Shown one piece after another: positions 10,854 to 22,263 of a stretch of DNA of 64,000 bases. The position numbers and the translations under genes were made by a program. Every line of letters begins with the position of its first letter. Positions within the stretch are counted from its first letter, which is position 1. The notes under the pieces were generated by a model. The model saw nothing but the letters and a program-made list of their open reading frames with translations, made no database searches and had not been told where the DNA came from. The stretch comes from Pectobacterium sp. A5351 (GTDB lineage Bacteria > Pseudomonadota > Gammaproteobacteria > Enterobacterales > Enterobacteriaceae): positions 2,418,001 through 2,482,000 of the forward strand of contig NZ_CP116477.1 in NCBI RefSeq assembly GCF_028335745.1. Direction: 5' to 3'.

Positions 10854-10978
10854 ATACCCGTCATACTTCAAGCTGCTTGTGCGTTGGCCGCCCTTACTCA
10901 CCCCAGTCACTTACCTGTGTAAGCTCCTGGGGATTCGCTCGGTTGCCGCCTTCACGCAACTCGAATTATTTAGGGTAT
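10854..10978 (-). repeat. Dispersed intergenic repeat, short copy (family A)
   Basis: This 125-base element is bounded by ATACCCGTCATACTTCAAG and CGAATTATTTAGGGTAT, the same ends as the long copy at 2825-3096 but inverted. The two share TGTGCGTTGGC just inside one end. It lies 30 bases upstream of the ldtD start. The remaining bases to 11290 are AT-rich and I see no gene in them. Confidence 0.75.
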
Positions 10979-11285
10979 ATGCTTTTACGACAATCCACAT
11001 TGAACATGGAAATAACAAACCGAATTCGCTCGCACTGGCGTAAGCTCATTTTTTCGTCTCCTATTGTAGAAAACGATAAAGAATGAAAGATGATCGTTTT
11101 TTATATAGCGCCCGCTATGCATGGTCGCAACGGTACAATATACAGCCGCAAATCCTTCTACGGTCTGCAATCGTTTTATCGTCAGTATATAAAGAGAAAA
11201 ATATTTTTGCTTCTTCTTCTGGTTATTATCTTACGAGTTTGACGCACCTATTCGCCGGCAGCATTTTCTTTACGTAATTCTTTAT

Positions 11286-11320
11286 GAAAAAAATAAAGCC
11301 GCTTAAAAAAGCGGCTTTAT
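11286..11320 (-). terminator. Rho-independent terminator of the muk operon
   Basis: ATAAAGCCGCTT and AAGCGGCTTTAT form a 12-bp stem with an AAAA loop. On the minus strand it is followed by seven T residues, about 55 bases after the mukB stop. Confidence 0.92.
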
Positions 11321-11375
11321 CATTATAGCGGAAAAGTGCTGCCACGTTGGCAACGATAAACGTTATCGCGCCTCA

Positions 11376-14300
11376 CTACGACGCTTGCTCCTGCGTCTCA
11401 GGGGCTTCTGCTCCAAAACCACGCAGCCCGACCACATGGACGTGTTCGTTGTTCTGATAGACTTTACGCACCAGCTTATACGTCGTCCCTTTTTCGGGAC
11501 TGATATTTTCCGGTGCCGCGATGACCAACTGCATCTCCAGACGATCGCAAAGCTCGAACAGCGTGGCGATCGATTTGGCATCCAGTCGCGCCGCCTCATC
11601 GAGAAAGAGCAAACGGCATGGAATAATATCTTTGCCGCGCAGGCGCTTAGACTCTTCTTCCCAGCTCTGCACCACCATGACCAGAATAGACATCCCGGTA
11701 CCAATCGCTTCCCCGGTAGACAGCGCCCCACTTTCCGCTCGCAGCCAACCATCCGCGCCACGGTTAACCTCAACTTCCATTTCAAGGTAGTTTCGGTAGT
11801 CCAGCAGCTCTTCACCGATCGTTTGCGGCGTGCGCTGTCCCATATCAATTTCAGGATTCAGGCGCTGATACAGTTTTGCCAATGCTTCCGAGAAGGTCAG
11901 GCGGTTGCTGTTAAACAGATCCTGATGCATTTCCTGCTGTTCGGACAACACATTGAGTAGCGTAGTATGCGTTTCCCGTACGTTGACGTTGAGACGAACA
12001 CTCTTCACCTGACCAAACGCCACCGCTTGCAGCCCCTGATTCAGCATCCGAATACGGTTCTGCTCACGTTGGATCGTTTTACGGATAATGTTTGCCACGC
12101 TGCGTGAGCTGATTGCCAGCATCTGCTCACGCGCCGTCAGCTCTTCAGTCAGACGATTAAGCTCGATTTCCATCTGCTCAATGGCTTCTACCGGGTCATC
12201 GGTGCGGATAATATCCTGACGGATACGTTCACGCAGATGCTGGTAAACGGCAATGTAGAACTGAATTTTGCGCTCTGGCCGCTTCGGATCTTCCGAAAGC
12301 CGCAGCACATCGCGCAGATGTTCGTTATCGGCCACCGCCAGACGCAGCGCACCCAGCGCCTTATCCGACATGGAACGTAATTCATCGCCTTCCATATACG
12401 CCAGCTCACGGCGGTGTAGGCGGCGTTCAACGCCGTTGTCTTTCACCAAACGCATGACCGCACACCAACCGGCTTTCGCGGTGACAACCTGCTCGCGCAT
12501 CTGGTGATAATCACGTTCCAGCTTGCGCAATTTCTTCTGCAAGCTGTCCATTTCGGCTTCACAGAACGTAATCTGTTTTTCCAACTGGTTACGCCGCGAA
12601 CGGTTAGCGCTTAATGCCGCATGCAGCTCATCACGGCGCTGACGGGCACGCTCTTCGGCATCGGCATCCGCACGTACGCCGATATCCTGAAGCTCTTGTG
12701 TCAACTCCTTCAGCATATCCTGTTTGGCATCGTAAGAACTTTTCAGCGACGCCTGAACCTGACTGTACTGCGTCAACTGTGCCTGATGCTGGCGGAGCTG
12801 TTCGCGCGCTTTTGTCCGTTCCGCCTCAGCCAGTTCCAGACGATGGCGCAGTTTGTCATTCAAACCAGCGTTTTCACCCAGCATGCCGACCGAATCGGCA
12901 TAGCTGAAGTGCGCACGACGCTGTACCACTTCAGTCAGCGCAAACGCCTGCTGTTTTGCCTGCCGCTGTGCGTTCTGTGCCTGAGTATAATCTTCCTGCA
13001 ACTGCTCATGCTGCTGCGGGTCGCTTTGCAAGACAGAAACCAGCGGTTCCAGCTTAGCCAGTGTCGCACCATGCTGTTGAATGAACCGAGCGGATTCTTC
13101 GGCCTCATCCAACTCCGCACAAATCTCTTCCACGCGATCCTGCAGCGTCTCATCACAAAGCAAGCTAATACGCGGAATCAGTTTATTCAGCTGTGCGCTT
13201 GCTTCTTTCGCCTGATCATATTGCTGACGCTGCTGCTGGTTTTCGCCATCAAAGCTGGCCATCGCACGATCCAGCTCGCCACGGCGGGAACTGAGTGTAC
13301 GAATTTCCGCTTCGGGATCTTCATCAAAAACGACGGCCAGATGTGTACCGATGAACCGGCTGAAAAACTGGTGCAGGCGCTGCGTTTTCTGCACGTCAAA
13401 CGACAGCGTCGCGTACTGTTCGGCCAGCGCTTCGCGCTCATCACGCAGGCTCTCCAGACGCATTTCCCGCGCGGCGCGACCAAACAGCGGCACTTCCGGG
13501 AAGCGCGAATAACGCCACTGGCGCTCCGCGACTTTGACGACGACGGCGCGTTCCAGTTCTTCAACAGCAAACACGCTGTCATCAAACGACTGCGGATCCC
13601 CCTCGATCAGATACAGATCTTCCGGGCAATCTTCCAGACCCGCAAGCTGATCGCGCACCAACGAGAGATCGGACACCACAATGGCATGACGGGACGGGCC
13701 ATAAAGTGCCGAGAAGTACGGCGCATCATCCAACGTCACGTCATCATAAATCTCAGACAGCAACACGCCACCAAAGCGCTCTGCCAGCGCGTTCAGACGC
13801 GGGTCTTCAGAACCGCCGGGCTGACTCAACCGTTCAATCTGCGCTTCGATCTGCCGCTTGCGGGCAGAAATGTCGTCACGTTCAACCGTCGTTTCACGCT
13901 CACGCTCCAGCAACTGCTGCATGAACGCCGTCACCTGACGGCTATCTTCAAACGTTTCGCCGCTCTGCTCGCTCAACTGCGTCAGCATTTCCTGTGCAGC
14001 CAGCCAGACTGGCGCACGTACCGTCAATTTCTGAATGCGTTGCTGGATTTGCTCCAGTTCCTGACGCAGCGCCATACGGCGCTCACCCGCCTCCGCCACC
14101 AGTGATGACAGGGTTTCAATGCGGGCATCAAGCTCTTGCTGGAGCGATTCCAGCGCTTCCGGCTGATAATCCTGACCGTTGCGCTTGCTGAAATCCTGCA
14201 ATAGCCGCTCGGCATCCTGCTGCTCACGCAAGCGCTGTTCAAGCTCGGACAGGCGCATCCGTAACGGCTGTACCCGCTCCGCCTGATAGCGTTGCGAAGA

Positions 14301-15815
14301 GCTGTCACGCAGCAAATCGCGGGCAACCTGCCAGGCTTCATTACGATTCACCGCACCGGCAATCTTGCTCACCAGCTGATAGGCTTGCTCAAACTGGCCG
14401 TGCGCCGCATCGGCCACGCTCAGTTTCTGCTCCAGCATCAGCAGAATTTCTGTCGCTTCCTGTTCTTTCGCCTGATAGCTGTCCAGCCACTCGTCCGCGT
14501 TATCTGCCGTTAAATCCGGCAACTGACACAATGTGCGAGCGCGCTCCAACGCCTGTTGCGCCTGCTGGTACTGAATGGCACGCGTTTGCTGAACGTCCAG
14601 CGCCTGCTGATAATCGGCAAGCTGGCTTTTCAGTTCATCCACTTCCAGCTCAGCAGCATCGGCGCGTTCTTCGTTCTCCGCCTGCTGCTCACGCGCTTCT
14701 TCTACCACCTCGTTCTGTTCTTCGAGGCGATAGCTTAGTTCTTCCAGATCGGCGTTATAGCGCTCGATTTTTTCCTGTTGGCGCATCGCGGTTTGCACCA
14801 GATTCAGGTGGTCGCTGGCTGCCTGATAATCCGTTTCCAGATCGCCTTCCGCACCGCTCTGCTCCGCGAGTTCCCGCGCCATTTCCACATGACGGTACTG
14901 TTCGCTCGACAGCTGCTTACGGCTGGAGAACAGGTCGCGGCGCAATTCCAGCGCGCCATCCAGATGAATACGACGCTCATTGGCGTGCCGCATGTAGTCG
15001 GCGGCAACATAGGACGTCGCTTCAGAGATAAGGTGTTTAAACAGATCGCGATCGGACTGGGTAACGCGAATCGCTTCCAGCGTCATACGGTTTTCACGCA
15101 GCGCCGCTTCCATATCCTGGAACGCTTTACGCACGCCGCTATTTTCCGGCAGCAGATAGTCACGCAGCGAGCGAGTAATGGCGCTGGAGATCCCACCGTA
15201 CAACGAGGCTTCGATCAGGCGATAGAACTTACTGCGATCGGAAGCAGAACGCAGGCGACGCGGTACGACGCCTAAATCGAACATCAGCGAGTGATAGTCG
15301 GTAATGGAGTTAAACTGCTTGAACTGAACGCCTTCCATCTCTTCGACGCGCTCTTTCAGCTCCTGCAACGAAAGCACTCGCGCCTGGCGATCGCCAACCA
15401 CCTGCGTCAGGATTTGCGTCGGTTGTATCGCCGTTGGTAATCCCTGAATAGTGAAAGGTTTGATATCGACTTTACGGTCACGCCCTGCAACCTGCTGGAG
15501 ACGAACGCCAACCAGCACGCGCTGATGACGCGAGTTAACGACATCCAGCGTGGAGTAGCAGACACCGGCACGTAATTTACCGTGCAAACCTTTATCGCGA
15601 GAACCGCTGGTGGCACCGGCTTCGGTGGTGTTTCTGAAGTGCAGCAGCGTCAGGTCAGGGATCAGCGCCGTAATAAAGGCGGCCATCGTGGTGGATTTCC
15701 CAGCACCGTTACCGCCGGATAGCGTGGTAACCAGTTCATCCAGATCGAAGGTGCGGGCGAAAAAGCCGTTCCAGTTGACCAGCGTTAGTGAGCGAAATTT
15801 ACCGCGTTCAATCAT
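11376..15815 (-). CDS. mukB: Chromosome partition protein MukB (SMC-like condensin)
   Basis: SMC-like ATPase of the MukBEF condensin, which loops and organises the chromosome and works with topoisomerase IV. The 1479-residue length is near the E. coli 1486. The Walker A motif GGNGAGKST is at 34-42, long Glu/Gln-rich coiled coils flank a hinge in the middle third, and the C-terminal head carries the [12 protein letters not shown] signature followed by Walker [12 protein letters not shown]. It is last in the cmoM-mukF-mukE-mukB operon, 19 bases after mukE, and is followed by a strong terminator. Confidence 0.98.
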   Translation of the reverse strand: MIERGKFRSLTLVNWNGFFARTFDLDELVTTLSGGNGAGKSTTMAAFITALIPDLTLLHFRNTTEAGATSGSRDKGLHGKLRAGVCYSTLDVVNSRHQRVLVGVRLQQVAGRDRKVDIKPFTIQGLPTAIQPTQILTQVVGDRQARVLSLQELKERVEEMEGVQFKQFNSITDYHSLMFDLGVVPRRLRSASDRSKFYRLIEASLYGGISSAITRSLRDYLLPENSGVRKAFQDMEAALRENRMTLEAIRVTQSDRDLFKHLISEATSYVAADYMRHANERRIHLDGALELRRDLFSSRKQLSSEQYRHVEMARELAEQSGAEGDLETDYQAASDHLNLVQTAMRQQEKIERYNADLEELSYRLEEQNEVVEEAREQQAENEERADAAELEVDELKSQLADYQQALDVQQTRAIQYQQAQQALERARTLCQLPDLTADNADEWLDSYQAKEQEATEILLMLEQKLSVADAAHGQFEQAYQLVSKIAGAVNRNEAWQVARDLLRDSSSQRYQAERVQPLRMRLSELEQRLREQQDAERLLQDFSKRNGQDYQPEALESLQQELDARIETLSSLVAEAGERRMALRQELEQIQQRIQKLTVRAPVWLAAQEMLTQLSEQSGETFEDSRQVTAFMQQLLERERETTVERDDISARKRQIEAQIERLSQPGGSEDPRLNALAERFGGVLLSEIYDDVTLDDAPYFSALYGPSRHAIVVSDLSLVRDQLAGLEDCPEDLYLIEGDPQSFDDSVFAVEELERAVVVKVAERQWRYSRFPEVPLFGRAAREMRLESLRDEREALAEQYATLSFDVQKTQRLHQFFSRFIGTHLAVVFDEDPEAEIRTLSSRRGELDRAMASFDGENQQQRQQYDQAKEASAQLNKLIPRISLLCDETLQDRVEEICAELDEAEESARFIQQHGATLAKLEPLVSVLQSDPQQHEQLQEDYTQAQNAQRQAKQQAFALTEVVQRRAHFSYADSVGMLGENAGLNDKLRHRLELAEAERTKAREQLRQHQAQLTQYSQVQASLKSSYDAKQDMLKELTQELQDIGVRADADAEERARQRRDELHAALSANRSRRNQLEKQITFCEAEMDSLQKKLRKLERDYHQMREQVVTAKAGWCAVMRLVKDNGVERRLHRRELAYMEGDELRSMSDKALGALRLAVADNEHLRDVLRLSEDPKRPERKIQFYIAVYQHLRERIRQDIIRTDDPVEAIEQMEIELNRLTEELTAREQMLAISSRSVANIIRKTIQREQNRIRMLNQGLQAVAFGQVKSVRLNVNVRETHTTLLNVLSEQQEMHQDLFNSNRLTFSEALAKLYQRLNPEIDMGQRTPQTIGEELLDYRNYLEMEVEVNRGADGWLRAESGALSTGEAIGTGMSILVMVVQSWEEESKRLRGKDIIPCRLLFLDEAARLDAKSIATLFELCDRLEMQLVIAAPENISPEKGTTYKLVRKVYQNNEHVHVVGLRGFGAEAPETQEQAS

Positions 15816-15834
15816 TCCTGTTCATCCTCAACAC

Positions 15835-16557
15835 TTATTCATCCTCGCCCGTTTCTGGCGCGGTATCATCGGTGCGATCGTTATCGTCGCTGTCATCTTT
15901 CAGCGACAAACTACCTTCAACAGGCATCGCTTCACCATCGCGAATCATACGTAGCTGTGCTTCGCGGGCATCATCGCCGCTGCGTACATCAGCGCCGAAG
16001 CGGAACACCGACTCGGTAATTCTGAATTTGCTGCTGTCATTGCCCATAAAGTAGATCATGCCTAGCCGACGTAAGCGGTTCAGCGAAGTTCTGACTTTTT
16101 CCTGCAGCTTTTGGCGATCCAGATCGGAACCGGTAGAGCGCTGGTTAACCAGCTTCAACAGCTTGCTTTCATCTGCCAGACTCAGCAGCTCTTCATACAG
16201 TTCCTGCTGGCTGAAAATGCCTTCGTGCGCTAAACGCTCCGGGCTCAGGTAGAGATAGCAGAGAATTTTCCCTACCATCATATCCAGCTCAGACAGCACC
16301 GAGCGAGGGATCAGCGTGGTGGAGCGCGGGCGCAGATAGAAAAAGCCTTCCGGCGCGCGAATCAACTCCACGTTGTAGCGGCTGTAGAATTCCTCCAGCA
16401 CTTCCTGGAAATCCATCAGAAAGACGTGGTTTTCCAGCTCTTCAATGCCAATATGACGCCCGGCGCGCAATTGGCTGTCCAGCGCAGGAAAGAGGTTATT
16501 CGACAGCGCGGTTGCCAGCTTCACTGGCATAAGTTGTTCAATATTTGTCGATGACAT
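15835..16557 (-). CDS. mukE: MukE, kleisin-associated subunit of MukBEF
   Basis: Winged-helix KITE subunit that binds MukF and bridges to the MukB heads. The start [15 protein letters not shown] is chosen from the E. coli N-terminus, giving 240 residues; an in-frame start at 16584 would add nine residues inside mukF. The block [18 protein letters not shown] near the first third is nearly invariant in the family. The first 20 bases overlap the 3' end of mukF, which suggests translational coupling and balanced subunit supply. The C-terminus is very acidic. Confidence 0.96.
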   Translation of the reverse strand: MSSTNIEQLMPVKLATALSNNLFPALDSQLRAGRHIGIEELENHVFLMDFQEVLEEFYSRYNVELIRAPEGFFYLRPRSTTLIPRSVLSELDMMVGKILCYLYLSPERLAHEGIFSQQELYEELLSLADESKLLKLVNQRSTGSDLDRQKLQEKVRTSLNRLRRLGMIYFMGNDSSKFRITESVFRFGADVRSGDDAREAQLRMIRDGEAMPVEGSLSLKDDSDDNDRTDDTAPETGEDE

Positions 16558-17863
16558 GGGCCTGCACCTTGGCTCCGTAATCATTGATTGCCCGCCACAA
16601 TGCGGGTAATCCGGTGAAATCAGCTTCGGCTACGCCCAGGCGTACTGCCTGGTCGACCACGATTCGGGCAACATCAAAATGCCGCGAGCGAGGATGCTGC
16701 GCGAGGTATTCACGCATCACTTCCCCCAAGTCCAGCGGAATCTGTTGCGCTTTATATTTATGCAGCGCCTGCTCGACCAGCGCGATCAACTGCTCGCGCA
16801 TTTCACTAAACTCTTCGTATTCCAGCTCCGGCGGCAGTTCGCCGGTCACTTCTTCACTACGCAGCGTCAGCTCTTCGTCACGCATATCCAGCAGACGATC
16901 CGCATTAGCGAACGTCAGCGCCCACGGGCTATCGAAGTAACTTTGCACCGACTGACGCAGGCGCTGGGCGAAGACACGGTTTTTATCCATATCAATCGCA
17001 GTACGGATAAACTTATGGACGTGGCGATCATAGCCAATCCACAGGTCTATCGTCTGCTGTCCCCAGCTCACGATGCGATCGAGTTTGTTTTGCAGGTCAA
17101 ACACCAGTTTGTCGACAGATTCCAGATTATGCGCATTATTCATAATCGCATCCTGAATGCTCAACAGGCTCGCCTGCAACTTGTCGCCTGCGGCTTCCAG
17201 CGTATCCTGCAATTCACGCAACGTAGACGACGTTTCCGTCAGCAGTTGTTCACAGCTGCTGATCGCTGCACGCCAGTCCTGGTTTAACAGCGCCGCGATA
17301 TCGTCTTTCACGCCCTGCTGCTGCTCATCCATTACGCGCTGTGACAGATCGATACTGTCAAAAATTTCAGCGACGGAGTATTTCAGCGGCGCAAACACGT
17401 TGCGATGCCAGTGAAACTCATCGCCGCCTTCTTCCGCTGCATCGGCCGCACGGCCTAACTCCTGCGCCACGATAGAAAGCTGCATGGAAAGGCGCAGCGT
17501 CGAGAACTCACGCTGGCGGATATAATAATCGGTAATGCCAATTCCCAGCGGCGTCAGACGATAAATTGCATTCCCTTCCGCCTGTTCGCTGGTAAAACGG
17601 TTAAGCAACCGCTGGCGCACCAGATCGTTAATCGCGTTATTGGCGCGGACGGTAATGGTTTCGTTCGTCTGATCAAATCCCTGACTCACATGGCGGAAAG
17701 CATCTATCAGTTCACCTTCACTCATTTCACCATCCATGCGTTCGCCGTTAAGCGTAGCGATCGCCATCAAAAATGCCAGGCGTTCGGTGGGGAGGGAAAT
17801 GGAGAAATCGTTTTTTCGTGCCCAGGCGACCAGTTCGGGTACAGTCTGGGAAAAATCACTCAT
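16538..17863 (-). CDS. mukF: MukF, kleisin subunit of MukBEF
   Basis: Kleisin that dimerises through its N-terminal winged-helix domain and links the two MukB heads of the condensin. The 441-residue length is standard. The N-terminus [21 protein letters not shown] matches the enterobacterial family and the C-terminal winged helix ends in VQAHVIDKY. It overlaps cmoM by four bases (ATGA type) and mukE by 20 bases. Confidence 0.97.
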   Translation of the reverse strand: MSDFSQTVPELVAWARKNDFSISLPTERLAFLMAIATLNGERMDGEMSEGELIDAFRHVSQGFDQTNETITVRANNAINDLVRQRLLNRFTSEQAEGNAIYRLTPLGIGITDYYIRQREFSTLRLSMQLSIVAQELGRAADAAEEGGDEFHWHRNVFAPLKYSVAEIFDSIDLSQRVMDEQQQGVKDDIAALLNQDWRAAISSCEQLLTETSSTLRELQDTLEAAGDKLQASLLSIQDAIMNNAHNLESVDKLVFDLQNKLDRIVSWGQQTIDLWIGYDRHVHKFIRTAIDMDKNRVFAQRLRQSVQSYFDSPWALTFANADRLLDMRDEELTLRSEEVTGELPPELEYEEFSEMREQLIALVEQALHKYKAQQIPLDLGEVMREYLAQHPRSRHFDVARIVVDQAVRLGVAEADFTGLPALWRAINDYGAKVQAHVIDKY

Positions 17864-18645
17864 AATGCATCCTTCAAATGGGGTTTATGCGCCATGACAT
17901 GGATATAACGGCCCAAACTCACAAAAGGCTCTTGCCGACAATACCGCTGTTCGAGCGCCAGAATGTCGTCAAATTTATCAATTTGCTGCTGCTTATTCTG
18001 TAGATAGTCATGAAACACACGCACGCCAGTTTTTCCGCTAATGGTCAGCCCCATTTCATCAAGCCAGCCGTACACGGCTTGCGGATCCAGCGGGTGATCG
18101 GGCGATAGCGAACGCCGTTTATTCTTCGGCATGCCGGCCTGAACATAATCAAAGTTGCCCAGCACCATGTTACGCATCAACAACCCATGATGGTTATAAA
18201 ACATCAAAGACAGCGCGCCACCCGGCGACAGGCAATCATACAATATTTTCAGCATCTGCTGCGGTTGCGCGACCCACTCCAGCACCGCGTGGAACAATAT
18301 CAGATCGGCGGGGCTTTCCATATATTGCGCGATATCCTGTGCGGCACACTGCACAAAACGCATATTATGGTCGACGCCCTGCGCCGCTGCCGCACTTTTG
18401 GCGCGCTGAATCATCTCATCGGAAACATCGCACAACAATACCTGATGTCCTAAAGCCGCCAGCCGACACGCCATCTGCCCTTCACCGCCCCCCGCATCAA
18501 GGATGCGCAACGGCCGTGCCGGAAGCTGGGTCAAAAGATCGCTAAGATCCTGCCACAATACCGCCAGCCGAAGTTTCCCCTTCGTTGTGCCATAGATATT
18601 CTGAGCAAATTTTTCGGCGATATCGTTAAAATTGCGATCCTGCAT
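17860..18645 (-). CDS. cmoM: tRNA 5-carboxymethoxyuridine methyltransferase
   Basis: SAM-dependent enzyme (formerly SmtA) that methylates cmo5U34 of certain tRNAs to mcmo5U, tuning wobble decoding. The 261-residue protein has the Rossmann SAM-binding motif [12 protein letters not shown] at about 48-59 and the N-terminus [19 protein letters not shown] of the family. It is first in the mukFEB operon, an arrangement conserved in enterobacteria although no functional link is obvious. Its start faces elyC across a 165-base promoter region. Confidence 0.95.
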   Translation of the reverse strand: MQDRNFNDIAEKFAQNIYGTTKGKLRLAVLWQDLSDLLTQLPARPLRILDAGGGEGQMACRLAALGHQVLLCDVSDEMIQRAKSAAAAQGVDHNMRFVQCAAQDIAQYMESPADLILFHAVLEWVAQPQQMLKILYDCLSPGGALSLMFYNHHGLLMRNMVLGNFDYVQAGMPKNKRRSLSPDHPLDPQAVYGWLDEMGLTISGKTGVRVFHDYLQNKQQQIDKFDDILALEQRYCRQEPFVSLGRYIHVMAHKPHLKDAL

Positions 18646-18810
18646 CAGTCATTGTTCCGCATCATATAAACGGGGATCTCGTGCAGCACATGTCTGCGCG
18701 ATGCGATGTTTCCAGCCTGCCATTTTGGCACAGGCTGGCTTAGAATAAATGGCCTTACCGCATGATATCTTCCCGGATGCGGTTTTTTCACTCAAAAGGA
18801 ATGCAATTTT

Positions 18811-19659
18811 ATGCTTTTCACACTCAAAAAGTTCGTCGGTGGCCTTCTGCAGCCTCTGCCATTGCTCTTGCTTCTGATGGGTGTTGGCCTGCTGCTGCTC
18901 TGGTTTACCCAACGGCAGCGTACGGGAAGAACGATAATACTAGTCAGTTGGCTGGCGCTTATTCTGCTCAGCCTGCAACCTGTCGCCGATAGGCTGTTAT
19001 TACCACTGGAATCACACTACCCAACCTGGCGGCAAACGCCGCAGGCGAGCAAAGCCGACTATATCGTCGTACTAGGCGGGGGGTATACCTATAACGCGGA
19101 ATGGGCTCCCAGTTCCAATCTCATCAGCAATAGCCTCCCCCGCGTGACGGAAGGCGTTCGCCTTTATCATGCCAACCCCGGCGCAAAATTGATTTTTACC
19201 GGCGGGGCGGCACAGGGTAACCCGGTGAGCAGTGCTAAAACTGCGGCGCTGGTAGCAGAAAGTCTGGGGATTCCGCAGCAGGATATCGTTATTCTGGATA
19301 CGCCAAGGGATACGGAAGAAGAAGCGGTGGAAACCGCGAAGATTGTTGGCGATCGCCCTTTCTTGCTGGTGACCTCGGCCAACCACCTGCCTCGCGCCAT
19401 ACGATTCTTCCAGGCTCAGGGGCTTGCGCCAATTCCGGCTCCAGCGAATCAGATGGCGATCACGTCCGCGCTCAACCCGTGGGAGAAAGTTTTTCCATCC
19501 GCGTACTATTTATCGCACAGCGAACGCGCCTGGTATGAAACACTGGGTCGCCTCTGGCAATCGCTGAAGGGAGCCTCAATACCACCGCACAACACCGAAC
19601 AACCACAGGCTCATTCCAGCCAAGGGGACAGCTCCCGGGAAGCCACATCAAAGAGCTGA
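18811..19659 (+). CDS. elyC: Envelope biogenesis factor ElyC
   Basis: Inner-membrane DUF218 protein; in E. coli its loss blocks peptidoglycan assembly at low temperature through effects on the undecaprenyl carrier and enterobacterial common antigen. Two hydrophobic helices (about 8-30 and 35-55) precede a periplasmic DUF218 domain beginning DYIVVLGGGYTYN. An AAAGGAA ribosome binding site precedes the ATG. The protein is longer than the E. coli one (259) through a polar C-terminal tail rich in Ser, Gln and His. Its last 49 bases overlap the 3' end of the convergent ycbJ. Confidence 0.92.
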   Translation: MLFTLKKFVGGLLQPLPLLLLLMGVGLLLLWFTQRQRTGRTIILVSWLALILLSLQPVADRLLLPLESHYPTWRQTPQASKADYIVVLGGGYTYNAEWAPSSNLISNSLPRVTEGVRLYHANPGAKLIFTGGAAQGNPVSSAKTAALVAESLGIPQQDIVILDTPRDTEEEAVETAKIVGDRPFLLVTSANHLPRAIRFFQAQGLAPIPAPANQMAITSALNPWEKVFPSAYYLSHSERAWYETLGRLWQSLKGASIPPHNTEQPQAHSSQGDSSREATSKS

Positions 19660-20504
19660 CGGTCTAATTGCCCCGTGTGGATATAACGGGCCACGGCCTC
19701 CCAGATAGCATACAGCCAGCGCCGGTAGACAAAGGATTCCGCTACCGGTGCCTGTTTCAGGTAGTGATACAGTAACTGTTCTGGCATGCCGGATTCACAA
19801 AGCCGGAAGAGTTCATACTCTCTCGGTGCCCACAACATCATGCCCGGATTAATCATCGCCAATAGCTGATCGCTACGGGCATCCTTCAACATGCTGCGCA
19901 GGGAAAAATTACCGTGTACCAGCACACAGCCATCCTCAAAATCTTCAAACAGCATCGCCAGACATTGGCGAGAGCGATAAAGCACACCCCGATCCTGTTG
20001 CGTCAACTGCGGCGCATTGACATTGAGCAGCGTCGACCACAACACTTCCACACGCTGTTGATACCAGCTAGCCCAGTCGTTGTCTTGCGTGCTATCGACA
20101 GAACCGACGCAACCATGGCTATCAATGCGATGCCAGGCTAATACGCTTTCAACAATCTGATCCATCAGCAGCGTCCAGCGCTGTCCGCTTCTTGGTGGCG
20201 CCTCCACCGACACCCCCCGCAAACGCTCAATCAGCAGCAGTTCCCGGTACGGCTGCTGCTGCGTCAACACCAGTCCGTAAACGGTTGGCAAACGAACATC
20301 ACCCTCACGCGCCAGCATCGAGAGTTTGTAGGCTTCCTGCTGCGCTACCCCCTGGCAAACATAGCTCTTAGCCAACAAAGGAATGGCGTTGCCTTCTTTA
20401 TCATACAAGGCATACAGATCCGCATAGGGCTGTTCGCTTATGCACTCAAGCCGGCTGAGGCTTTCCCCCAACACCGTGCTGAGCTCCGATTTCAACTGTT
20501 CCAT
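19611..20504 (-). CDS. ycbJ: YcbJ, phosphotransferase-fold protein of unknown role
   Basis: A 297-residue cytosolic protein of the aminoglycoside-phosphotransferase/kinase-like fold, conserved beside elyC and kdsB in enterobacteria. A strong GGAGGTAT ribosome binding site precedes the ATG. VLVHGNFSLRSML, about two thirds along, aligns with the catalytic loop HGDxxxxN of these kinases but has Asn where the catalytic Asp is expected, so it may lack ordinary kinase activity. The substrate is unknown. The tail-to-tail overlap with elyC is unusual for two unrelated genes. Confidence 0.88.
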   Translation of the reverse strand: MEQLKSELSTVLGESLSRLECISEQPYADLYALYDKEGNAIPLLAKSYVCQGVAQQEAYKLSMLAREGDVRLPTVYGLVLTQQQPYRELLLIERLRGVSVEAPPRSGQRWTLLMDQIVESVLAWHRIDSHGCVGSVDSTQDNDWASWYQQRVEVLWSTLLNVNAPQLTQQDRGVLYRSRQCLAMLFEDFEDGCVLVHGNFSLRSMLKDARSDQLLAMINPGMMLWAPREYELFRLCESGMPEQLLYHYLKQAPVAESFVYRRWLYAIWEAVARYIHTGQLDRQLFDVASRELSPWLE

Positions 20505-20656
20505 AAACGGCTATACCTCCGTTGAGCCAAATGACTCCACCCACCATGATGCGGCGAGCAGAAGACAAATACTTCAACGCAGATCAAATAAAAGGGGATC
20601 AATGACAGCAGGGAACACGCCCTGCCGTCATGATTGCAGCACTATTATATAGTAGT

Positions 20657-20687
20657 ACTATCCCCTGCACGATCAGCAGAGGATAGT
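20657..20687. other. Hairpin downstream of the pectate lyase gene
   Basis: ACTATCCCCTGC and GCAGAGGATAGT form a 12-bp stem with one mismatch and a seven-base loop, about 35 bases beyond the pectate lyase stop. No T-run follows on the minus strand, so it may stabilise the mRNA 3' end or be a weak terminator. Confidence 0.5.
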
Positions 20688-20721
20688 GTGAGTGGCAGGC
20701 TAGTGAATGAATACGCCGCCA

Positions 20722-22035
20722 TTATTCGCGTTCAAAGGCACCCAGATCGGGCGCTGAACCTTTGTAAGGCAGTTTGACATCCCCACCCTTGTTGATCAGC
20801 GCGCTACCTGACGCAAGGTGCAAGCTCTTCAGTACCGGCAAGCTGCCATCTGCCTGACGCGGTGCATCCCACCCGGTTACGGAAACGCTCTCGAAATCAG
20901 AATCCGATACCGCAATTTTCAGATCCCATGAGTTATAACGCATGTTCGCGCCATCGGAGAACGACAGGTCTTTACCGCCATGAGAAACGTTATTGCGCAG
21001 TGTACCCAATGCAATCGCCTTTCCGTTCGCATCAATACCGCGGATATTAAAGTTAGGGTTATTTTTATAGCCGGTGTTGTTAAAGAAATCGTTCGCTACC
21101 GGGTGGTGGTTGGCATAAAAACCGGCTGCTTTATTTAAAAATGCAACCGAGTTACGCACGGTATGTTTCACCGCATTTGCCACATAGACACCACCGTAGC
21201 CGCCGATTTTAAAACCATTACCATTACCTGCTGCCAGCGACTGCGTCGTCCCCGGTAAATAGCCATGTGACCAGGCCCAGGAATTTTCAATCAGCACCGG
21301 AGAATAGGCGTTAATTAAATCGAAGCCATCATCCGAATTTGACCACGCGCGGCATCCCCGAAAAATATTACCTGGCTGATTAGCTGGGATATGCGCACCA
21401 AATCCATCTCCACTTTGGCCTGCACCATTGGATGTCAACGGGTCGTAATTATGGTGAGAGTCGCTATTCAATACCAGATTATATCCGCCACGCTGGATAA
21501 ACAAACCCGTCCCCATAATGTGGTGAATATTTAACTGCTCGAATATATTATTACTGCCCCTGATCCACACCCCCCAAGATTCATGGTTAAGGTTATTACG
21601 CTGAGGAACCCCAGTGATTTCCAGACCTTTCAGAGAGATCCAATCTGCAACAACGTTGAAGCCCTTGACGCGGCAATCATCCTGCATCTGGCTGAAATCA
21701 AACACGGGCACTTCCCCGCTGTACGCCCAATATTCAATACGTTTACCCTCCGTGCCGCTTTTATTCAGCGTGATCGCGTTCACCACATCGGTACGTGTCG
21801 TACAGACATTAAGCCCTTTGGTAAACACGTAGTTACCACCACGAATCCACAGACGATCGCCGGGAATTAAGTTTTTTTGTGCATGGTCGATGGATTTCCA
21901 GGGGGCGTTTTTACTGCCGCTATTCGCGTCATTGCCATTGGGTGCCATGTAATAAACCGCCGCGCTGCAGCCCGCAGCTACCCCCATTAACATACCGCCG
22001 AGAAAAAATCTTGTGATATAACGTTTAGCACTCAT
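20722..22035 (-). CDS. Secreted pectate lyase, polysaccharide lyase family 9 (PelL/PelN-like)
   Basis: Plant cell-wall enzyme that cleaves polygalacturonate by beta-elimination. The start MSAKRYITRF has an AAGGATGG ribosome binding site; an in-frame codon at 22083 is less likely. The 437-residue protein has a signal peptide ending near CSA at 23-25 and then YYMAPNGNDANSG, the usual PL9 opening, followed by a right-handed beta-helix. By alignment with Dickeya Pel9A, the metal ligands Asp210, Asp235, Asp236 and Asp239 (GDGFG, NSDDGFD) and the catalytic base Lys276 (GNGNGFKIGG) are all present. Export by Sec and then the Out type II system is expected from the family. It is inserted between ycbJ and kdsB, which are adjacent in E. 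coli. Confidence 0.88.
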   Translation of the reverse strand: MSAKRYITRFFLGGMLMGVAAGCSAAVYYMAPNGNDANSGSKNAPWKSIDHAQKNLIPGDRLWIRGGNYVFTKGLNVCTTRTDVVNAITLNKSGTEGKRIEYWAYSGEVPVFDFSQMQDDCRVKGFNVVADWISLKGLEITGVPQRNNLNHESWGVWIRGSNNIFEQLNIHHIMGTGLFIQRGGYNLVLNSDSHHNYDPLTSNGAGQSGDGFGAHIPANQPGNIFRGCRAWSNSDDGFDLINAYSPVLIENSWAWSHGYLPGTTQSLAAGNGNGFKIGGYGGVYVANAVKHTVRNSVAFLNKAAGFYANHHPVANDFFNNTGYKNNPNFNIRGIDANGKAIALGTLRNNVSHGGKDLSFSDGANMRYNSWDLKIAVSDSDFESVSVTGWDAPRQADGSLPVLKSLHLASGSALINKGGDVKLPYKGSAPDLGAFERE

Positions 22036-22263
22036 ATCGTTACCATCCTTAGTTGAAATAACAAAAACGCCATGCAAAAACATGGCGAATTGATAGTAGC
22101 ATTTAAATATAAAAATAAAAGTTCCACTCGCTACTCATCAATTCAGAATGAAAATAAATCATCTGCAAAATAAGCGGTGTAGTGCAATTTGAGAATTTTT
22201 AAGAATACTTATATAAATAAGTGCTATAGCCTAAATAATTATTAAAAATAATATGTCGTATAA
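22036..22263 (-). promoter_or_regulatory. Upstream region of the pectate lyase gene
   Basis: This AT-rich stretch has no gene. On the minus strand, GATTTATTTTCATTCTG near 22145-22165 faintly resembles half of a KdgR operator (TTTCATT), and a TTGCAC box lies upstream near 22185. KdgR and CRP control is established for pectinase genes in soft-rot bacteria, but the match here is too weak to call an operator. Confidence 0.3.

Noticed and set aside
12621..14105. 494-codon plus-strand frame opposite mukB
   Set aside because: Antisense shadow of the strongly biased mukB codons; Gln/Leu/Arg-rich with no domain.
21960..22035. Lipobox in the pectate lyase signal (AAGC)
   Set aside because: The residue at -3 is Ala instead of Leu or Val, and a normal signal peptidase I site follows at once; a secreted enzyme is expected.
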